The position numbers and the translations under genes are program-made. From a bacterium (GTDB lineage: Bacteria; Hydrothermota; UBA3073; JACQXS01; JAQTXJ01), in the NCBI GenBank assembly GCA_028688815.1, contig JAQTXJ010000004.1:1-60210 (forward strand): a stretch of 60,210 nucleotides of DNA, written 5' to 3'. Shown one piece after another: positions 1 to 10,041 of the stretch. Under the pieces are notes generated by a model. It did not search any database and had not been told where the DNA came from. It saw only the letters and a list, made by a program, of their open reading frames with translations. Position 1 is the stretch's first letter, and each line of letters starts with the position of its first letter.

Positions 1-2058
1 TGCGCTTGCACCGCTCCATATTCTTCCCTGTCCTACGGAATCTACGGCAGATTTTGACATTTTTCTGCCTTCCGCAACTCTTGAAATAAACTTATCATAA
101 AACCATTCTATTTCGCGTTGAAATTTTTTTTGTTCATCTTCCGTAAAATGCCGCAATCCTGCATACGCATCCGAATGTTCGCCTCTCTTAACTACATCGT
201 GTGTAATGCCTAATTTCTCATAAAGCCCGTTCCATATAATATTCGCCCCGAAAACCCCTATCGAGCCCGTAAGCGTATAATTATCCGCAACTATTTTATT
301 TGCCTGACATCCAATATAATACCCTCCCGAACCTGCAACGTCTCCCATAGAAACGATTACAGGTTTTTTAGCCATCGTCTTTTTCATTGCCCTTAAGATT
401 ACTTCCGACGCAAAGCCATCGCCACCACCGGAATTTATACGAAATACAACGGATTTTATGGATTTATCCTTTTCTATATCTTTAAATGCTTTAACCAATG
501 ATTTTGAGCCAATAGTTTTCGTCCCAAAAAGCCAGTCATTTGAGCTCTCTCCCGTTATTATGTCTCCTTCGGCTATAAGAACGGCTATTTTAGGAGAAGA
601 TTTATCCGGCTGCCATTCGGTCGGAACTTTTCGTTCCTTGAGCATCTTGTCTAATTTTTCTACTTTTGTCGTTTTGTTAATACGCGTTTTAAGCGCAAAG
701 CCTCCTTTAAGGATGAAGTCGTCTAACTCATCCTCATAAATAACGGTATCCACTAATCCATTTTTTAAGGCATCATCCGAGTTAAAAAACGCTTCCGTAT
801 TTACAAGTTTTTTTAGACTATCCAATGGCAGGTTTCTGTTCACGGCAATCTCTGCAACCATAGGATTCCATATATCGTCGAGAAGAGCGCCTATTTGCTC
901 TTTGCTCTCATCGGACATATCTTTACGTTCTAATGCTTCGGTAGCAGATTTATATTTCCCGACACGGGCTATGTCTGCCTCAACTCCAAGCTTTTCCATA
1001 GTTCCCTTTAAATAAACCGATTTTACGGATAATCCCGGAATTTCTACATAACCAAGAGGTTGTAATATAATATAATCCGCTAAAGAAGCAATATAGTAAC
1101 TTCCAAGCCCATATTCATTTGCAAATGTAATTATTTTTTTACCTTTTGCTTTGAGCTCTTTTAGTTCATTATAAAGTTCTTCGAGTTGCGCCATTCCCAG
1201 TGAATAATTTTCAAACCTTATAACTATGGTAGTTATATTTTTATTATTTTTAACCTTTTCAAACTTTCGTAATAAATTATAAAATACGGGTTCTTGTTTT
1301 CCGAGAGTAATCCCAAAAAAGTTTGTCTCCATTTTCAATTCAGGATAAGCGCCTTTAATATTCAATTCAACCGCTCTTTTTTTATTTGATTTTATGGGAA
1401 CGGAGCGATATGCCTCATTAGAAGCAATCAATGATACTTCTTGAGGATTAGTTTCTTTATTCTTAAAACCGCCAATTTTAAAATTGCCAAACGAAATTTC
1501 TGCTCCGACATTTATTACCTTGTCTTTTCCACTTTTTACGGCAATGCTTATTCCATTTATTAATTCCACTCCGACACCGTAAAAATAATCTTTTATACTA
1601 TCCTGTTCATAACTGTAAGTTGCATCATAAAACAATGTAACTCTGTCCGTTAGGGGTCTTACGGCTATCCCGATTTTAACATCAGGATTACTTTTTACCG
1701 GCATAAATGCTCCGGTTGAAATAAATCTGCTGGGTCTGAATATTCCGCCTACTGTATAAATAGACCTTTTTCCATATTGATACTCGCTCCCGTAACCAAG
1801 ATATAATATATTTACTAAATTGATTCCGGTCCCAGTCATAAGAACGGGATAATTATCCCCTTTGAATTTAACTCCAAACCCGCTGTTTCCGATTAAAGTA
1901 GAGAAGCTATGTTCATCGTTTTTAAACATATACATAGCTTCCACACCCATATTCATCCCAAGCCCGGCAGGATTCATAAACAAAGCTTCGCTTCTGCGGG
2001 AAGTGCTGACTGAACTTCCATCAAAAGTTAAAAATAATACCATTATCAAGTTTAACAT
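1..2058 (-). CDS. sppA: Signal peptide peptidase SppA-like (S49), N-terminal outer-membrane beta-barrel-like domain; C-terminus runs off the window
   Basis: Manual minus-strand translation from ATG at 2058 is open to the window edge. Contains ARVGKYKSATEALERKDMSDES (Lys region) and GDVAGSGGYYIGCQANKIVADNYTLTGSIGVFG (Ser region). N-terminus EALFMNPAGLGM resembles FadL/PorV/UPF0164-type barrels. Not in the ORF track because it is truncated. Confidence 0.88.
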   Translation of the reverse strand, partial: MLNLIMVLFLTFDGSSVSTSRRSEALFMNPAGLGMNMGVEAMYMFKNDEHSFSTLIGNSGFGVKFKGDNYPVLMTGTGINLVNILYLGYGSEYQYGKRSIYTVGGIFRPSRFISTGAFMPVKSNPDVKIGIAVRPLTDRVTLFYDATYSYEQDSIKDYFYGVGVELINGISIAVKSGKDKVINVGAEISFGNFKIGGFKNKETNPQEVSLIASNEAYRSVPIKSNKKRAVELNIKGAYPELKMETNFFGITLGKQEPVFYNLLRKFEKVKNNKNITTIVIRFENYSLGMAQLEELYNELKELKAKGKKIITFANEYGLGSYYIASLADYIILQPLGYVEIPGLSVKSVYLKGTMEKLGVEADIARVGKYKSATEALERKDMSDESKEQIGALLDDIWNPMVAEIAVNRNLPLDSLKKLVNTEAFFNSDDALKNGLVDTVIYEDELDDFILKGGFALKTRINKTTKVEKLDKMLKERKVPTEWQPDKSSPKIAVLIAEGDIITGESSNDWLFGTKTIGSKSLVKAFKDIEKDKSIKSVVFRINSGGGDGFASEVILRAMKKTMAKKPVIVSMGDVAGSGGYYIGCQANKIVADNYTLTGSIGVFGANIIWNGLYEKLGITHDVVKRGEHSDAYAGLRHFTEDEQKKFQREIEWFYDKFISRVAEGRKMSKSAVDSVGQGRIWSGASA

Positions 2059-2094
2059 CTATCCCTCCTTAAAATTTTTGTTATATTATAAATT

Positions 2095-5000
2095 TTATTG
2101 TATTAAAATAACTTTCCTTATCACCTTGTATTCCCCTGCGCTAAGCTTTATAAAATAAACCCCCGACGAATAATCAGTGGCATCCCATTTTACAGTATTG
2201 GTCAATAATTTAGTAGAAAGAGTGATATTTTTTACCATTCTTCCCGTAATATCGTAAATCGTTATTTCTGCTTTGGTATCTTTCGCTAATAGCTTATAAC
2301 TGACAACTGTTGATTTAACAAACGGATTTGGTTCTATTCTCAATTCCGCATTCCGCAATCCCAAATCCGAAATCGATGAGTCTTCTATCCCGCATTTATC
2401 TCCAATTTTAATAACAAATTCATTTCTGTTTTCATATCCGGTTCCTTTAATATTTAAAGAAAATCTCATTTTATGCCCTATGCTTAAGCCAGTCTGCGAA
2501 ACAAACGAAAAAGTTCCGTTTACAAATTCATTCATTGATATATCTCCAAAATACACACTGTCATCAATAATATTTACCAATGAATCAGTCGTCCTTAAAA
2601 TAACATATACCGAAGAAAAATCTTTATTCTCCGCCGTTAGAGAAGCAGTAATATTTATTTTCTCCCCGGCTTCGACAATATTATTGTTGCTGTCTTTTAC
2701 TGAAATATTAGTTTTATTTATTAAGGGGAATTCCTGCAATGGACCTACATTTATATCATCTATATAAAAACCTTCCGCAACGTTTTTGTTGTCCGAAATA
2801 AAACTAAATCTTACCCGTAAAGTGCAGCCAACAGGATAAGACAACAAACTATAAAAACGGGGCATCCAATCATTTGAAAAATATTTGTCCGCTGTATCTT
2901 TATTAGCTAAAGCTCCACCGGAACCAATAAAATCAAGAGTGTCCCATACCGTATTTCTGCCAACTTCTAAATAAATTCCATCCACTCCATAAGTAGTAAC
3001 ATTAAACCATGACCAGAAAGATAAATACGAATCCGGTCCCAAAATAAATTCAGGACTTTTCAACCAGCAATTTGTGTTGTTATTATATTCCCATTGTCCT
3101 GCATTTCCACAATAATATGAATATGCTCCGGAATGCGCTCCGTGCGCCGTCAATAACCAATTATTATTTGTGCCTCCGGTAGTCCAGTCAGTATCGCTTT
3201 CAAAATTGTCAGAGAAACAATTCTTTTCCTGCCCTATATTTAACCAGAAACTATCCTTAAATGAATAAGCCCCCGTTGTAGAAATAATTGTAAATTTTTG
3301 ATACGATGGGACAGGACATATAGGATTTATTATAATCTTGTAAGGCATAGTCGCTAAATAATTATGTGAAATCAACCCAAAATTCTTTATACTATCAATC
3401 ATTGTTATATATTGAGGATTCTGTGTATATAATTCACTGATAACATTATTCGCTATACCGCCTGAATCTTCTATACTTATGTATAACTCAATAGTATCTC
3501 CAGGATATGGCATAACTGCCGTAGAACATGATTTATAAACAATTTCAGGAGTTTGCGCCGTAAAGTTTAATGGCACGGAATTAAATCCCGCAATATTCAA
3601 CAAACTATGCAATATTTGATTATTCGGGCAATCATTTCTAACACGAAAACTAAAAGCGCCTGATTTAATACTATCAGGTAATATATTACCAAAACTGTTT
3701 GTACTATCTATCAAAATCATAAAGGAGTCTTGTGTCCTTAAAACTGTATTCACATTGTTTGCAGTCTGAGAACCAAAGTTTTTTAGCTCCACCGTAATGT
3801 CAATTTTTTCTCCCGTATTTATCTCACCGTTGGAGTTTGAATCTATTATAGAATGGCTGTAATATCCGGGATTAGCGCCGGCACCAAATATTTTTATAAT
3901 ACTTTGATACTGATAAAAATTATGTCCTGTAACCGTAAGCAATAAATTGCCGGCAGAAGATGGAGAAATTGTAAAATTAATTTCCCCCGATTCATTAGTA
4001 AAATCACGTTCATATACTTCATTCCCTTTATAACAACAAACAAGGGCGTTGGCAACCGGAGTGTTATCGTTTCTTACATTAATTTTTAATTTACTTGTTC
4101 CAACGGGAAGACTATCGGGGCATTCTACGTTCAACATAGATAATGTATCCGTGTATATATCCAGTTCCGGGTCCCCGAATAAGTTAAGTTCGTATTGGTG
4201 CCATCTGTAAACGTTTTTATCTCTGGAAAATGGGACATAATCAAGTTTAGTTGTGGCAAGAGTCTTTCCAATTTTTGTTATATTTGATTTAAATAAATTA
4301 AAATAAAAATCTTCGTCTATTTTATCCGAATATCCGTATCCCGGATTTCCCGGTGAGCCCCAGCCATATCTGGAATTTGCAATTGCCGCAACACCTCCGC
4401 CATTCGGGTTTAGAACCCAGTGTTCTGCAATACAATTATAATCGAAAGCTCCTACCCAACAACCAATTGAATACAAAATCCCCTGGGCATTATTATTTTT
4501 TAATGTATCCACATCCGTAATGCCTAAAGCATCCGGGCCTGTCCCCATAAGATTAATCCATCCGTGTCCGTCGTGGTTCAATAATGCCTTGCCGGAATTT
4601 ATTGCATTAATTACACTTGTCCGATTTTCATTCGCTTTTGACTCATAGAGTTTCTCTATACTGAAATTCTGAGGAAATAAATTACCAATCATATCTTTAC
4701 CAACACCTGCATCCGTATATGGAGAAGTCCATAAAACTTCAGCAAAAAACAATGCATTATTCAAATAACTATTTGAAGGATTTTCTTCATATTTTATATT
4801 CTTATTAACAAAATTTATCACATCATTACTGCTTTTAACGGGAGCTCTCCCGACAAAAACATCCGGGTAAAGGTCAACGTTGTCTGCCGTTTCACCAAAA
4901 GTTCCGTTCCCATTTGTATCCCATGTTCCGTCTAAATCCGAATAATATAAATCCGAAGGGATGCTATCTTCGTTTTGCATAGCGCCTGCATTTGAAGTCA

Positions 5001-5913
5001 TTGCATAAGCTGATCTTGAAGGAACGATATCTACATCTCCACCCAACAATACCCATACTACACCCGAATCAGCGGCAAACTTAATAAAATTCCGTATTTT
5101 TTCTGCCAAATCCCTGCCCGAATAACTTGTATTTATCCATTCTGTGGTTCTTATGACTGTTTTTACTCCACGAGCATTTTTCCAATTAGCAAAAGACTCA
5201 AAAACAGAAACAAGTGAGTCCGCAGTTATAATTAAATACTCGTACCCGTTATTACTGAACTTGCACTTCGTAGAAACAAAATCTTCAGGATTTATAATTA
5301 CCGATTTAACTAAATCCTCGAATACTGGAGCAAAAGTATATTTTTGATTACTTTGCTGTAATTTTGAGGGTTCAAGTTCTAAACATATTTTGAGTTCTGT
5401 ATAAAGTTTAAGTTTTTTAGTCGCCGGAATATATTGCAATGGATATACAAGAACTTCCGCAACTTTATAATTCCGTATATTCCCTTCGCCTTTAAACTCA
5501 AAGGTTTTACCGGGATACTCAGAATTGGAGTTATATACAATCGGATTCGGAGGGACAAATGATTTTTTCACAGGCATAGAAATTATCTGAGGTGGTTGAG
5601 CAGAAAGAATATTATATTCACTCGACAAGTATATAAAGTTACTTGTTTCTATTCTTGCGCTTTTTACGCTCTTGTCTTCAGGGATTAAAAAACGTATACA
5701 CTTTACCGGCAGTTGTGGATTCCCCGGCATATCTAAAAAAGCCTCTGTTTTATTAAACGTTATAAATGAACTTTTAGTATTATTCGAAAATCCGGGAACA
5801 GTGTAGTTATTGTAGGTCTTAAGAGAAACGTCTGCTTCATTAAAATATACTGATTTTGAAATTTGAGTTAACCCGGAAGTAATGCTTACCAAAACCAATA
5901 TGCATATATGCAT
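2095..5913 (-). CDS. Gingipain-like C25 peptidase with T9SS type-A sorting domain
   Basis: LLNHDGHGWINLMG (His) and LYSIGCWVGAFDYNCIAEHW (Cys) catalytic regions; C-terminal TIYDITGRMVKNI...GVYFIKLSAGEYKVIRKVILIQ sorting domain. Confidence 0.9.
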   Translation of the reverse strand: MHICILVLVSITSGLTQISKSVYFNEADVSLKTYNNYTVPGFSNNTKSSFITFNKTEAFLDMPGNPQLPVKCIRFLIPEDKSVKSARIETSNFIYLSSEYNILSAQPPQIISMPVKKSFVPPNPIVYNSNSEYPGKTFEFKGEGNIRNYKVAEVLVYPLQYIPATKKLKLYTELKICLELEPSKLQQSNQKYTFAPVFEDLVKSVIINPEDFVSTKCKFSNNGYEYLIITADSLVSVFESFANWKNARGVKTVIRTTEWINTSYSGRDLAEKIRNFIKFAADSGVVWVLLGGDVDIVPSRSAYAMTSNAGAMQNEDSIPSDLYYSDLDGTWDTNGNGTFGETADNVDLYPDVFVGRAPVKSSNDVINFVNKNIKYEENPSNSYLNNALFFAEVLWTSPYTDAGVGKDMIGNLFPQNFSIEKLYESKANENRTSVINAINSGKALLNHDGHGWINLMGTGPDALGITDVDTLKNNNAQGILYSIGCWVGAFDYNCIAEHWVLNPNGGGVAAIANSRYGWGSPGNPGYGYSDKIDEDFYFNLFKSNITKIGKTLATTKLDYVPFSRDKNVYRWHQYELNLFGDPELDIYTDTLSMLNVECPDSLPVGTSKLKINVRNDNTPVANALVCCYKGNEVYERDFTNESGEINFTISPSSAGNLLLTVTGHNFYQYQSIIKIFGAGANPGYYSHSIIDSNSNGEINTGEKIDITVELKNFGSQTANNVNTVLRTQDSFMILIDSTNSFGNILPDSIKSGAFSFRVRNDCPNNQILHSLLNIAGFNSVPLNFTAQTPEIVYKSCSTAVMPYPGDTIELYISIEDSGGIANNVISELYTQNPQYITMIDSIKNFGLISHNYLATMPYKIIINPICPVPSYQKFTIISTTGAYSFKDSFWLNIGQEKNCFSDNFESDTDWTTGGTNNNWLLTAHGAHSGAYSYYCGNAGQWEYNNNTNCWLKSPEFILGPDSYLSFWSWFNVTTYGVDGIYLEVGRNTVWDTLDFIGSGGALANKDTADKYFSNDWMPRFYSLLSYPVGCTLRVRFSFISDNKNVAEGFYIDDINVGPLQEFPLINKTNISVKDSNNNIVEAGEKINITASLTAENKDFSSVYVILRTTDSLVNIIDDSVYFGDISMNEFVNGTFSFVSQTGLSIGHKMRFSLNIKGTGYENRNEFVIKIGDKCGIEDSSISDLGLRNAELRIEPNPFVKSTVVSYKLLAKDTKAEITIYDITGRMVKNITLSTKLLTNTVKWDATDYSSGVYFIKLSAGEYKVIRKVILIQ

Positions 5914-6006
5914 TGACCTCTTCTATCTGATAAAATTTTTACAGTTTTATCAGAATCTTCACACACATCTGCCCTACAATAAGCAGGCTCGTAGATTATA
6001 AATAAG

Positions 6007-6036
6007 GGTAGGTTGGATGATACCATCCAACCTACC
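6007..6036 (-). terminator. Hairpin terminator downstream of rpmE
   Basis: Perfect 13-bp stem ggtaggttggatg-atac-catccaacctacc just after the rpmE stop. Confidence 0.65.
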
Positions 6037-6058
6037 GCCTATACGATATAATCACAAA

Positions 6059-6331
6059 TTATTTTTTACTTGTTTTCTTCGCCGCTTTTACCGTTTTTTC
6101 CGGCTTTTCTACCTTTGCTGCTATTTCCGGCTTCTTTTCGTATTTCTTTCTGAATTTTTCTACTCTACCGGCGGTATCAACAAGTTTTTCTTTACCAGTG
6201 AAGAACGGATGGCATTTAGCACAAATTTCTACATGTATTTCTTTTTTTGTAGAACCCGTTGTTACAACATTTCCACAGGCACAGATAATCTTTGCATCCC
6301 TATAATACTGAGGATGGATTTTTTCTTTCAT
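6059..6331 (-). CDS. rpmE: 50S ribosomal protein L31 (Zn-binding form)
   Basis: [49 protein letters not shown]; start placed at the internal Met. Confidence 0.95.
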   Translation of the reverse strand: MKEKIHPQYYRDAKIICACGNVVTTGSTKKEIHVEICAKCHPFFTGKEKLVDTAGRVEKFRKKYEKKPEIAAKVEKPEKTVKAAKKTSKK

Positions 6332-6809
6332 AGTCACCCCTTTTCCACAAACGCTCAAAATTGAGCCGTTCCGTTGGACTTAATTTATCTACAATAAGTA
6401 TCCCATTTAAATGGTCTATTTCGTGTTGAAGCACCCTTGCTAACAACCCTTCCGTTTCTATAATTTTTGATTCTCCGATTTCATCTAATCCTCGCACTAC
6501 TACATAATTTGGTCTTGTAATAGTAATCTCTACCCCGGGAAAAGATATGCACCCCTCATCTTCTGTAAATTCTCCTCTAAACTCAATAATTTCAGGGTTA
6601 ATGATTACGATATTATCTTTTCCCACATTTGCAAGAACTATTTTTTCAAGTATTCCAAACTGATTTGCTGCAAACCCCACTGCCTTATATTTTTTCATAG
6701 AATCAGACATAATCTTAATAACATAATTAATATGCGCAGGGTCAAAATTAGTAACTTCACTAGTCTTGCTTCTTAAAGCAGGATTAGGATATATTCTTGG
6801 TCTGTTCAT
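6300..6809 (-). CDS. def: Peptide deformylase
   Basis: [17 protein letters not shown] and QHEIDHLNG motifs. Confidence 0.95.
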   Translation of the reverse strand: MNRPRIYPNPALRSKTSEVTNFDPAHINYVIKIMSDSMKKYKAVGFAANQFGILEKIVLANVGKDNIVIINPEIIEFRGEFTEDEGCISFPGVEITITRPNYVVVRGLDEIGESKIIETEGLLARVLQHEIDHLNGILIVDKLSPTERLNFERLWKRGDYERKNPSSVL

Positions 6810-8529
6810 CTTTCTTTATTTTTATACTCAACTCCTCTAATTGTGCTTCCGTAGCCTCAGAAGGAATATCTTCCAACAAACCCACTCCGCTTAAAGTTTT
6901 AGGGAAAGCAATTACATCCTGTATGCTGTTCATGCCCAGCAATATCGCAGTAAATCTATCCACACCAAGCGCAATTCCTCCATGCGGCGGAGCTCCGTAT
7001 TCTAATGCTTTAAGCAAGCATCCAAAATTTGCTTCTCGCGACTCCGCATCCATTCCTACAACACCCAGAATTTTTTCCTGAAGTTCTCTCGTATGCGGTC
7101 TTATGCTACCCGAACCAAGTTCTACGCCATTAAGAACAAGGTCATACAGTCTCCCAATTGTAGCGTCGGGGTTAGATTCCATATTTGTCTCATCTTTTGG
7201 AGTTACAAAAGCATGATGCGCAGTAACCAACTTTTTTGTAATCGCATCCCTGTCAAACATAGGGAAATCGGTTATCCAGGTAAACTCATACTGCCCCGGC
7301 TTTGGTAGTAAATAATTGTTTATAATGTAATTACGAATTCCGCCCAATGCTTCGTTTGCCCGCTTACGCTCACCGGCAACAAACAATAAACTGCCCGGTT
7401 TGCTCCCGGTAAGATTCTCTAATTCTTTTAATAATTCGGGATTAAAAAACTTAGCAACACTACCGGAAAAACTATTGTCTGCATATTTAAGCCACCCCAA
7501 TCCCATACCATAACCTTTTGCCACGTTTTCAAATTCTGCTATCATTTTCCGTGATACATCCGTCTCAAAGAACAAACATTTTACGGCCTGTGCCGATTTA
7601 AATATATTAAAATCCGTTTTATGACACAATTCCGTTACATCTTTCAAATATAATTCATATCTTAAATCCGGCTTATCGCTTCCATAAGTTTCCAACGCTT
7701 CATTGTAAGTCATTCTTCTGAATGGTATATTCAATTGTATATTGCACAATTTAGAAAATACATATTGCATAAGTTTCTCAATAAGAATAAATATTTTTTC
7801 TTCATCAATAAAAGATAATTCTATGTCAAGTTGAGTAAATTCCGGCTGTCTGTCCTTTCGTTGGTCTTCATCTCTCATACATCTTGCAAACTGGTAATAT
7901 TTTTCAAATCCCGCTATCATAAGTAATTGCTTATAAATCTGCGGAGACTGCACTAAAGAATAAAACTTCCCTTTATGTATTCTTGAAGGCACAAGAAAGT
8001 CTCTCGCTCCTTCCGGTGTACTTCGACCTAATACGGGAGTTTCTACGTTTATAAAATCCTGGGATTGAAGATGTTCACTTATTAAATACATAAGTTTGCT
8101 TTTAAAAATTATTGCTTTTTGCATAGATGAGCGTCTCAAATCAAGATACCTATATTTCAAACGAAGTTCGTCTTTTGCAGTTATCTCATCGGTTATCACA
8201 AACGGGGGGACAACACAATTAGAAAGAATTTCAATTGCCCCTGCTTCTACATCTATTTGCCCGGTGTCCATTTTAAGGTTCTCCATCCCTGTCGGTCTTG
8301 ACACCACTTTCCCGGTAACGTTAATAACCCATTCATTGCCGATAGATTTTATTTCTTCCAGTAAATTATCTTCCTTCACTACAATCTGTGTAATACCGTA
8401 TCTATCCCTTAAATTTATAAAAGCTACTTTGCCGTGTAGTCTTATTCCTTCAACCCACCCGGCAAGTTTAACGGTATTGTTCTCGTTTTCTTTCCTTAAT
8501 TCTCCGCAATTATGCGTCCTCAATTCCAT
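6784..8529 (-). CDS. aspS: Aspartyl-tRNA synthetase
   Basis: Full-length class II aaRS with FMRDEDQRKDRQPEFTQLD-like motif and GIALGVDRFTAILLGMNSIQDVIAFPK. Confidence 0.97.
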   Translation of the reverse strand: MELRTHNCGELRKENENNTVKLAGWVEGIRLHGKVAFINLRDRYGITQIVVKEDNLLEEIKSIGNEWVINVTGKVVSRPTGMENLKMDTGQIDVEAGAIEILSNCVVPPFVITDEITAKDELRLKYRYLDLRRSSMQKAIIFKSKLMYLISEHLQSQDFINVETPVLGRSTPEGARDFLVPSRIHKGKFYSLVQSPQIYKQLLMIAGFEKYYQFARCMRDEDQRKDRQPEFTQLDIELSFIDEEKIFILIEKLMQYVFSKLCNIQLNIPFRRMTYNEALETYGSDKPDLRYELYLKDVTELCHKTDFNIFKSAQAVKCLFFETDVSRKMIAEFENVAKGYGMGLGWLKYADNSFSGSVAKFFNPELLKELENLTGSKPGSLLFVAGERKRANEALGGIRNYIINNYLLPKPGQYEFTWITDFPMFDRDAITKKLVTAHHAFVTPKDETNMESNPDATIGRLYDLVLNGVELGSGSIRPHTRELQEKILGVVGMDAESREANFGCLLKALEYGAPPHGGIALGVDRFTAILLGMNSIQDVIAFPKTLSGVGLLEDIPSEATEAQLEELSIKIKKDEQTKNIS

Positions 8530-9158
8530 TATTTGCCACCTTTCCCATTGTTTCTGCCATATAAAAGGTCATCTCCTATAGGGAAGAAATCGTCTGCCAC
8601 TTCTTTTAATTCCATTGCAGTATTATGCGGAAAACTATAGACTTCAACTCTGGGACCTCTTGCTTTTACTGCTTCAACAAGGCTTACAAAATCGCCGTCT
8701 CCCGAAACAAGCGCAACTACATCAAGGTCATTAACCATACTCAATATTTCAAGAGCAATCTCCATATCATAATCTCCTTTTTGTGAACCGTCTGCTCTTT
8801 GAATTAAGGATTTACGTCTTACATCGAAAGAATGATGTTCCAGAAGAGACACAAATCCCGACTGGTCAATTTCAGGGTTTTCAATCATATAAGCGGTTGC
8901 TTTTATTAATCTCCTTCTTTTAACGGCATAATGTAAAAGTTTCATATAATCAAGCCTTGATTCGTAATTCTTTTTTGCGGCGTAAAACATATTTTGAACG
9001 TCTACAAATACTCCTACTTTTAAGTTTTCCCATTTTTTATTATGGTTTTTTAACGCCTTATACTCATATTCAAGTTTTTGAAGTCTAATATTTAAATCAT
9101 TTACGCGATTAGAAACATCACTTAAACTTAATACTTGTGGTTTTTTAAACAATCTCAT
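8529..9158 (-). CDS. NYN domain (LabA/DUF88-type) putative RNase
   Basis: VGVFVDVQNMFYAAK...GDYDMEIALEILSMVNDLDVVALVSGDGDFVSLVEAVKARG; start placed at MRLFKK after a GGAGGAAAGG RBS. Confidence 0.9.
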   Translation of the reverse strand: MRLFKKPQVLSLSDVSNRVNDLNIRLQKLEYEYKALKNHNKKWENLKVGVFVDVQNMFYAAKKNYESRLDYMKLLHYAVKRRRLIKATAYMIENPEIDQSGFVSLLEHHSFDVRRKSLIQRADGSQKGDYDMEIALEILSMVNDLDVVALVSGDGDFVSLVEAVKARGPRVEVYSFPHNTAMELKEVADDFFPIGDDLLYGRNNGKGGK

Positions 9159-9191
9159 CCTTTCCTCCTGATAACAAGCCCATATAATCAC

Positions 9192-9210
9192 TGCCTACCG
9201 CAGGCAGGCA
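9192..9210. repeat. Small palindromic repeat (TGCCTaccgcAGGCA)
   Basis: Inverted repeat; related to the palindrome at 9884-9903. Confidence 0.6.
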
Positions 9211-9227
9211 TCTATTATTTATCATTT

Positions 9228-9620
9228 TTATAATGTTTTTGGTAGGATAACAAGTCCACATATACAACCTATAGAATTAGCAGCGAAATCCGCCCATTCC
9301 ACTGTTCTTCCCGGAATGAAATGCTGATGTAATTCATCTATTGCTGCAAAACATAAGATAATACATAATTTTATTGGCACACTATATTTATTAGAGCTCC
9401 GAAGGATACCAAGCTCTTTCCACCTCCGGTGGATTAGAGATTGGTATCCGGTTTCACCGGAAAAAACCAAAAATGCAAGTATAAAATATTCACTAAGGTG
9501 TGCTAATTTGTCTATACCAAATATCTTATCTACCCCTGGCACTTTAAAATTGGGAATACTTGATACTATTAGCATCAACGCGGCCCATATAAACGCCAGC
9601 CTAAATTGCTTCATTCTCAC
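9228..9620 (-). CDS. VanZ-like membrane protein
   Basis: MRMKQFRLAFIWAALMLIVSSIPNF...DKLAHLSEYFILAFLVF...AAIDELHQHFIPGRTVEWADFAANSIGCICGL. Confidence 0.88.
   Translation of the reverse strand: MRMKQFRLAFIWAALMLIVSSIPNFKVPGVDKIFGIDKLAHLSEYFILAFLVFSGETGYQSLIHRRWKELGILRSSNKYSVPIKLCIILCFAAIDELHQHFIPGRTVEWADFAANSIGCICGLVILPKTL
9406..9460. repeat. 42-bp palindromic element, copy 1, plus adjacent mini-hairpin, inside the VanZ-like CDS
   Basis: ATACCAAGCTCTTTCCACCTCCGGTGGATTAGAGATTGGTAT followed by CCGGTttcACCGG. Confidence 0.8.
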
Positions 9621-9883
9621 CTCCGTACTATTATTTTTCTAAATTATTTACAGACACTGTGATCATTATGTATCTATTTTTTTATTTTGCAAGTAATTTT
9701 TATTTTTTAACCCCAAACCGTATTCTGTCCACTATGACCTCTCTATATATCTGCGAAAATCTGTGTTTGTTAATCCCAATTATATCTGTTCTTTTCTGTT
9801 CTAATTCTAACTTTTTTATCCCTTTTATCTGCGGTTACAAGGTCTTAGTCCTTTTATATAGCTTGTTATCCAGAGGGAAAATC

Positions 9884-9903
9884 CCTGCCTGCCGGCAGGC
9901 AGG
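9884..9903. repeat. Perfect 20-bp palindrome
   Basis: CCTGCCTGCCGGCAGGCAGG. Confidence 0.8.
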
Positions 9904-9940
9904 TGCGTCCTAAAACTCTTTCTATTTTCTGTTTTTCTTT

Positions 9941-9968
9941 TTACTCTCTACTCTTAACTCTTTACTCC
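9941..9968. repeat. Dispersed pyrimidine-rich repeat, inverted match to 56479-56503
   Basis: Reverse complement agtaaagagttaagagtagagag matches agtaaagatttaagagtagagag with one difference over 23 nt. Confidence 0.6.
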
Positions 9969-10041
9969 CCATCAGGCAAATTTAATAACTACTTAAAAAA
10001 AACATTGACGGAAACCTACTCCTACATATATATTAAAATAT

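Noticed and set aside
6017-6364. 115-aa plus-strand ORF
   Set aside because: Antisense to rpmE and def with low-complexity F/C/R composition; shadow ORF.
6059-9158. Unusual operon as a new system
   Set aside because: aspS, def and rpmE are ordinary housekeeping genes; only the NYN coupling is worth noting.
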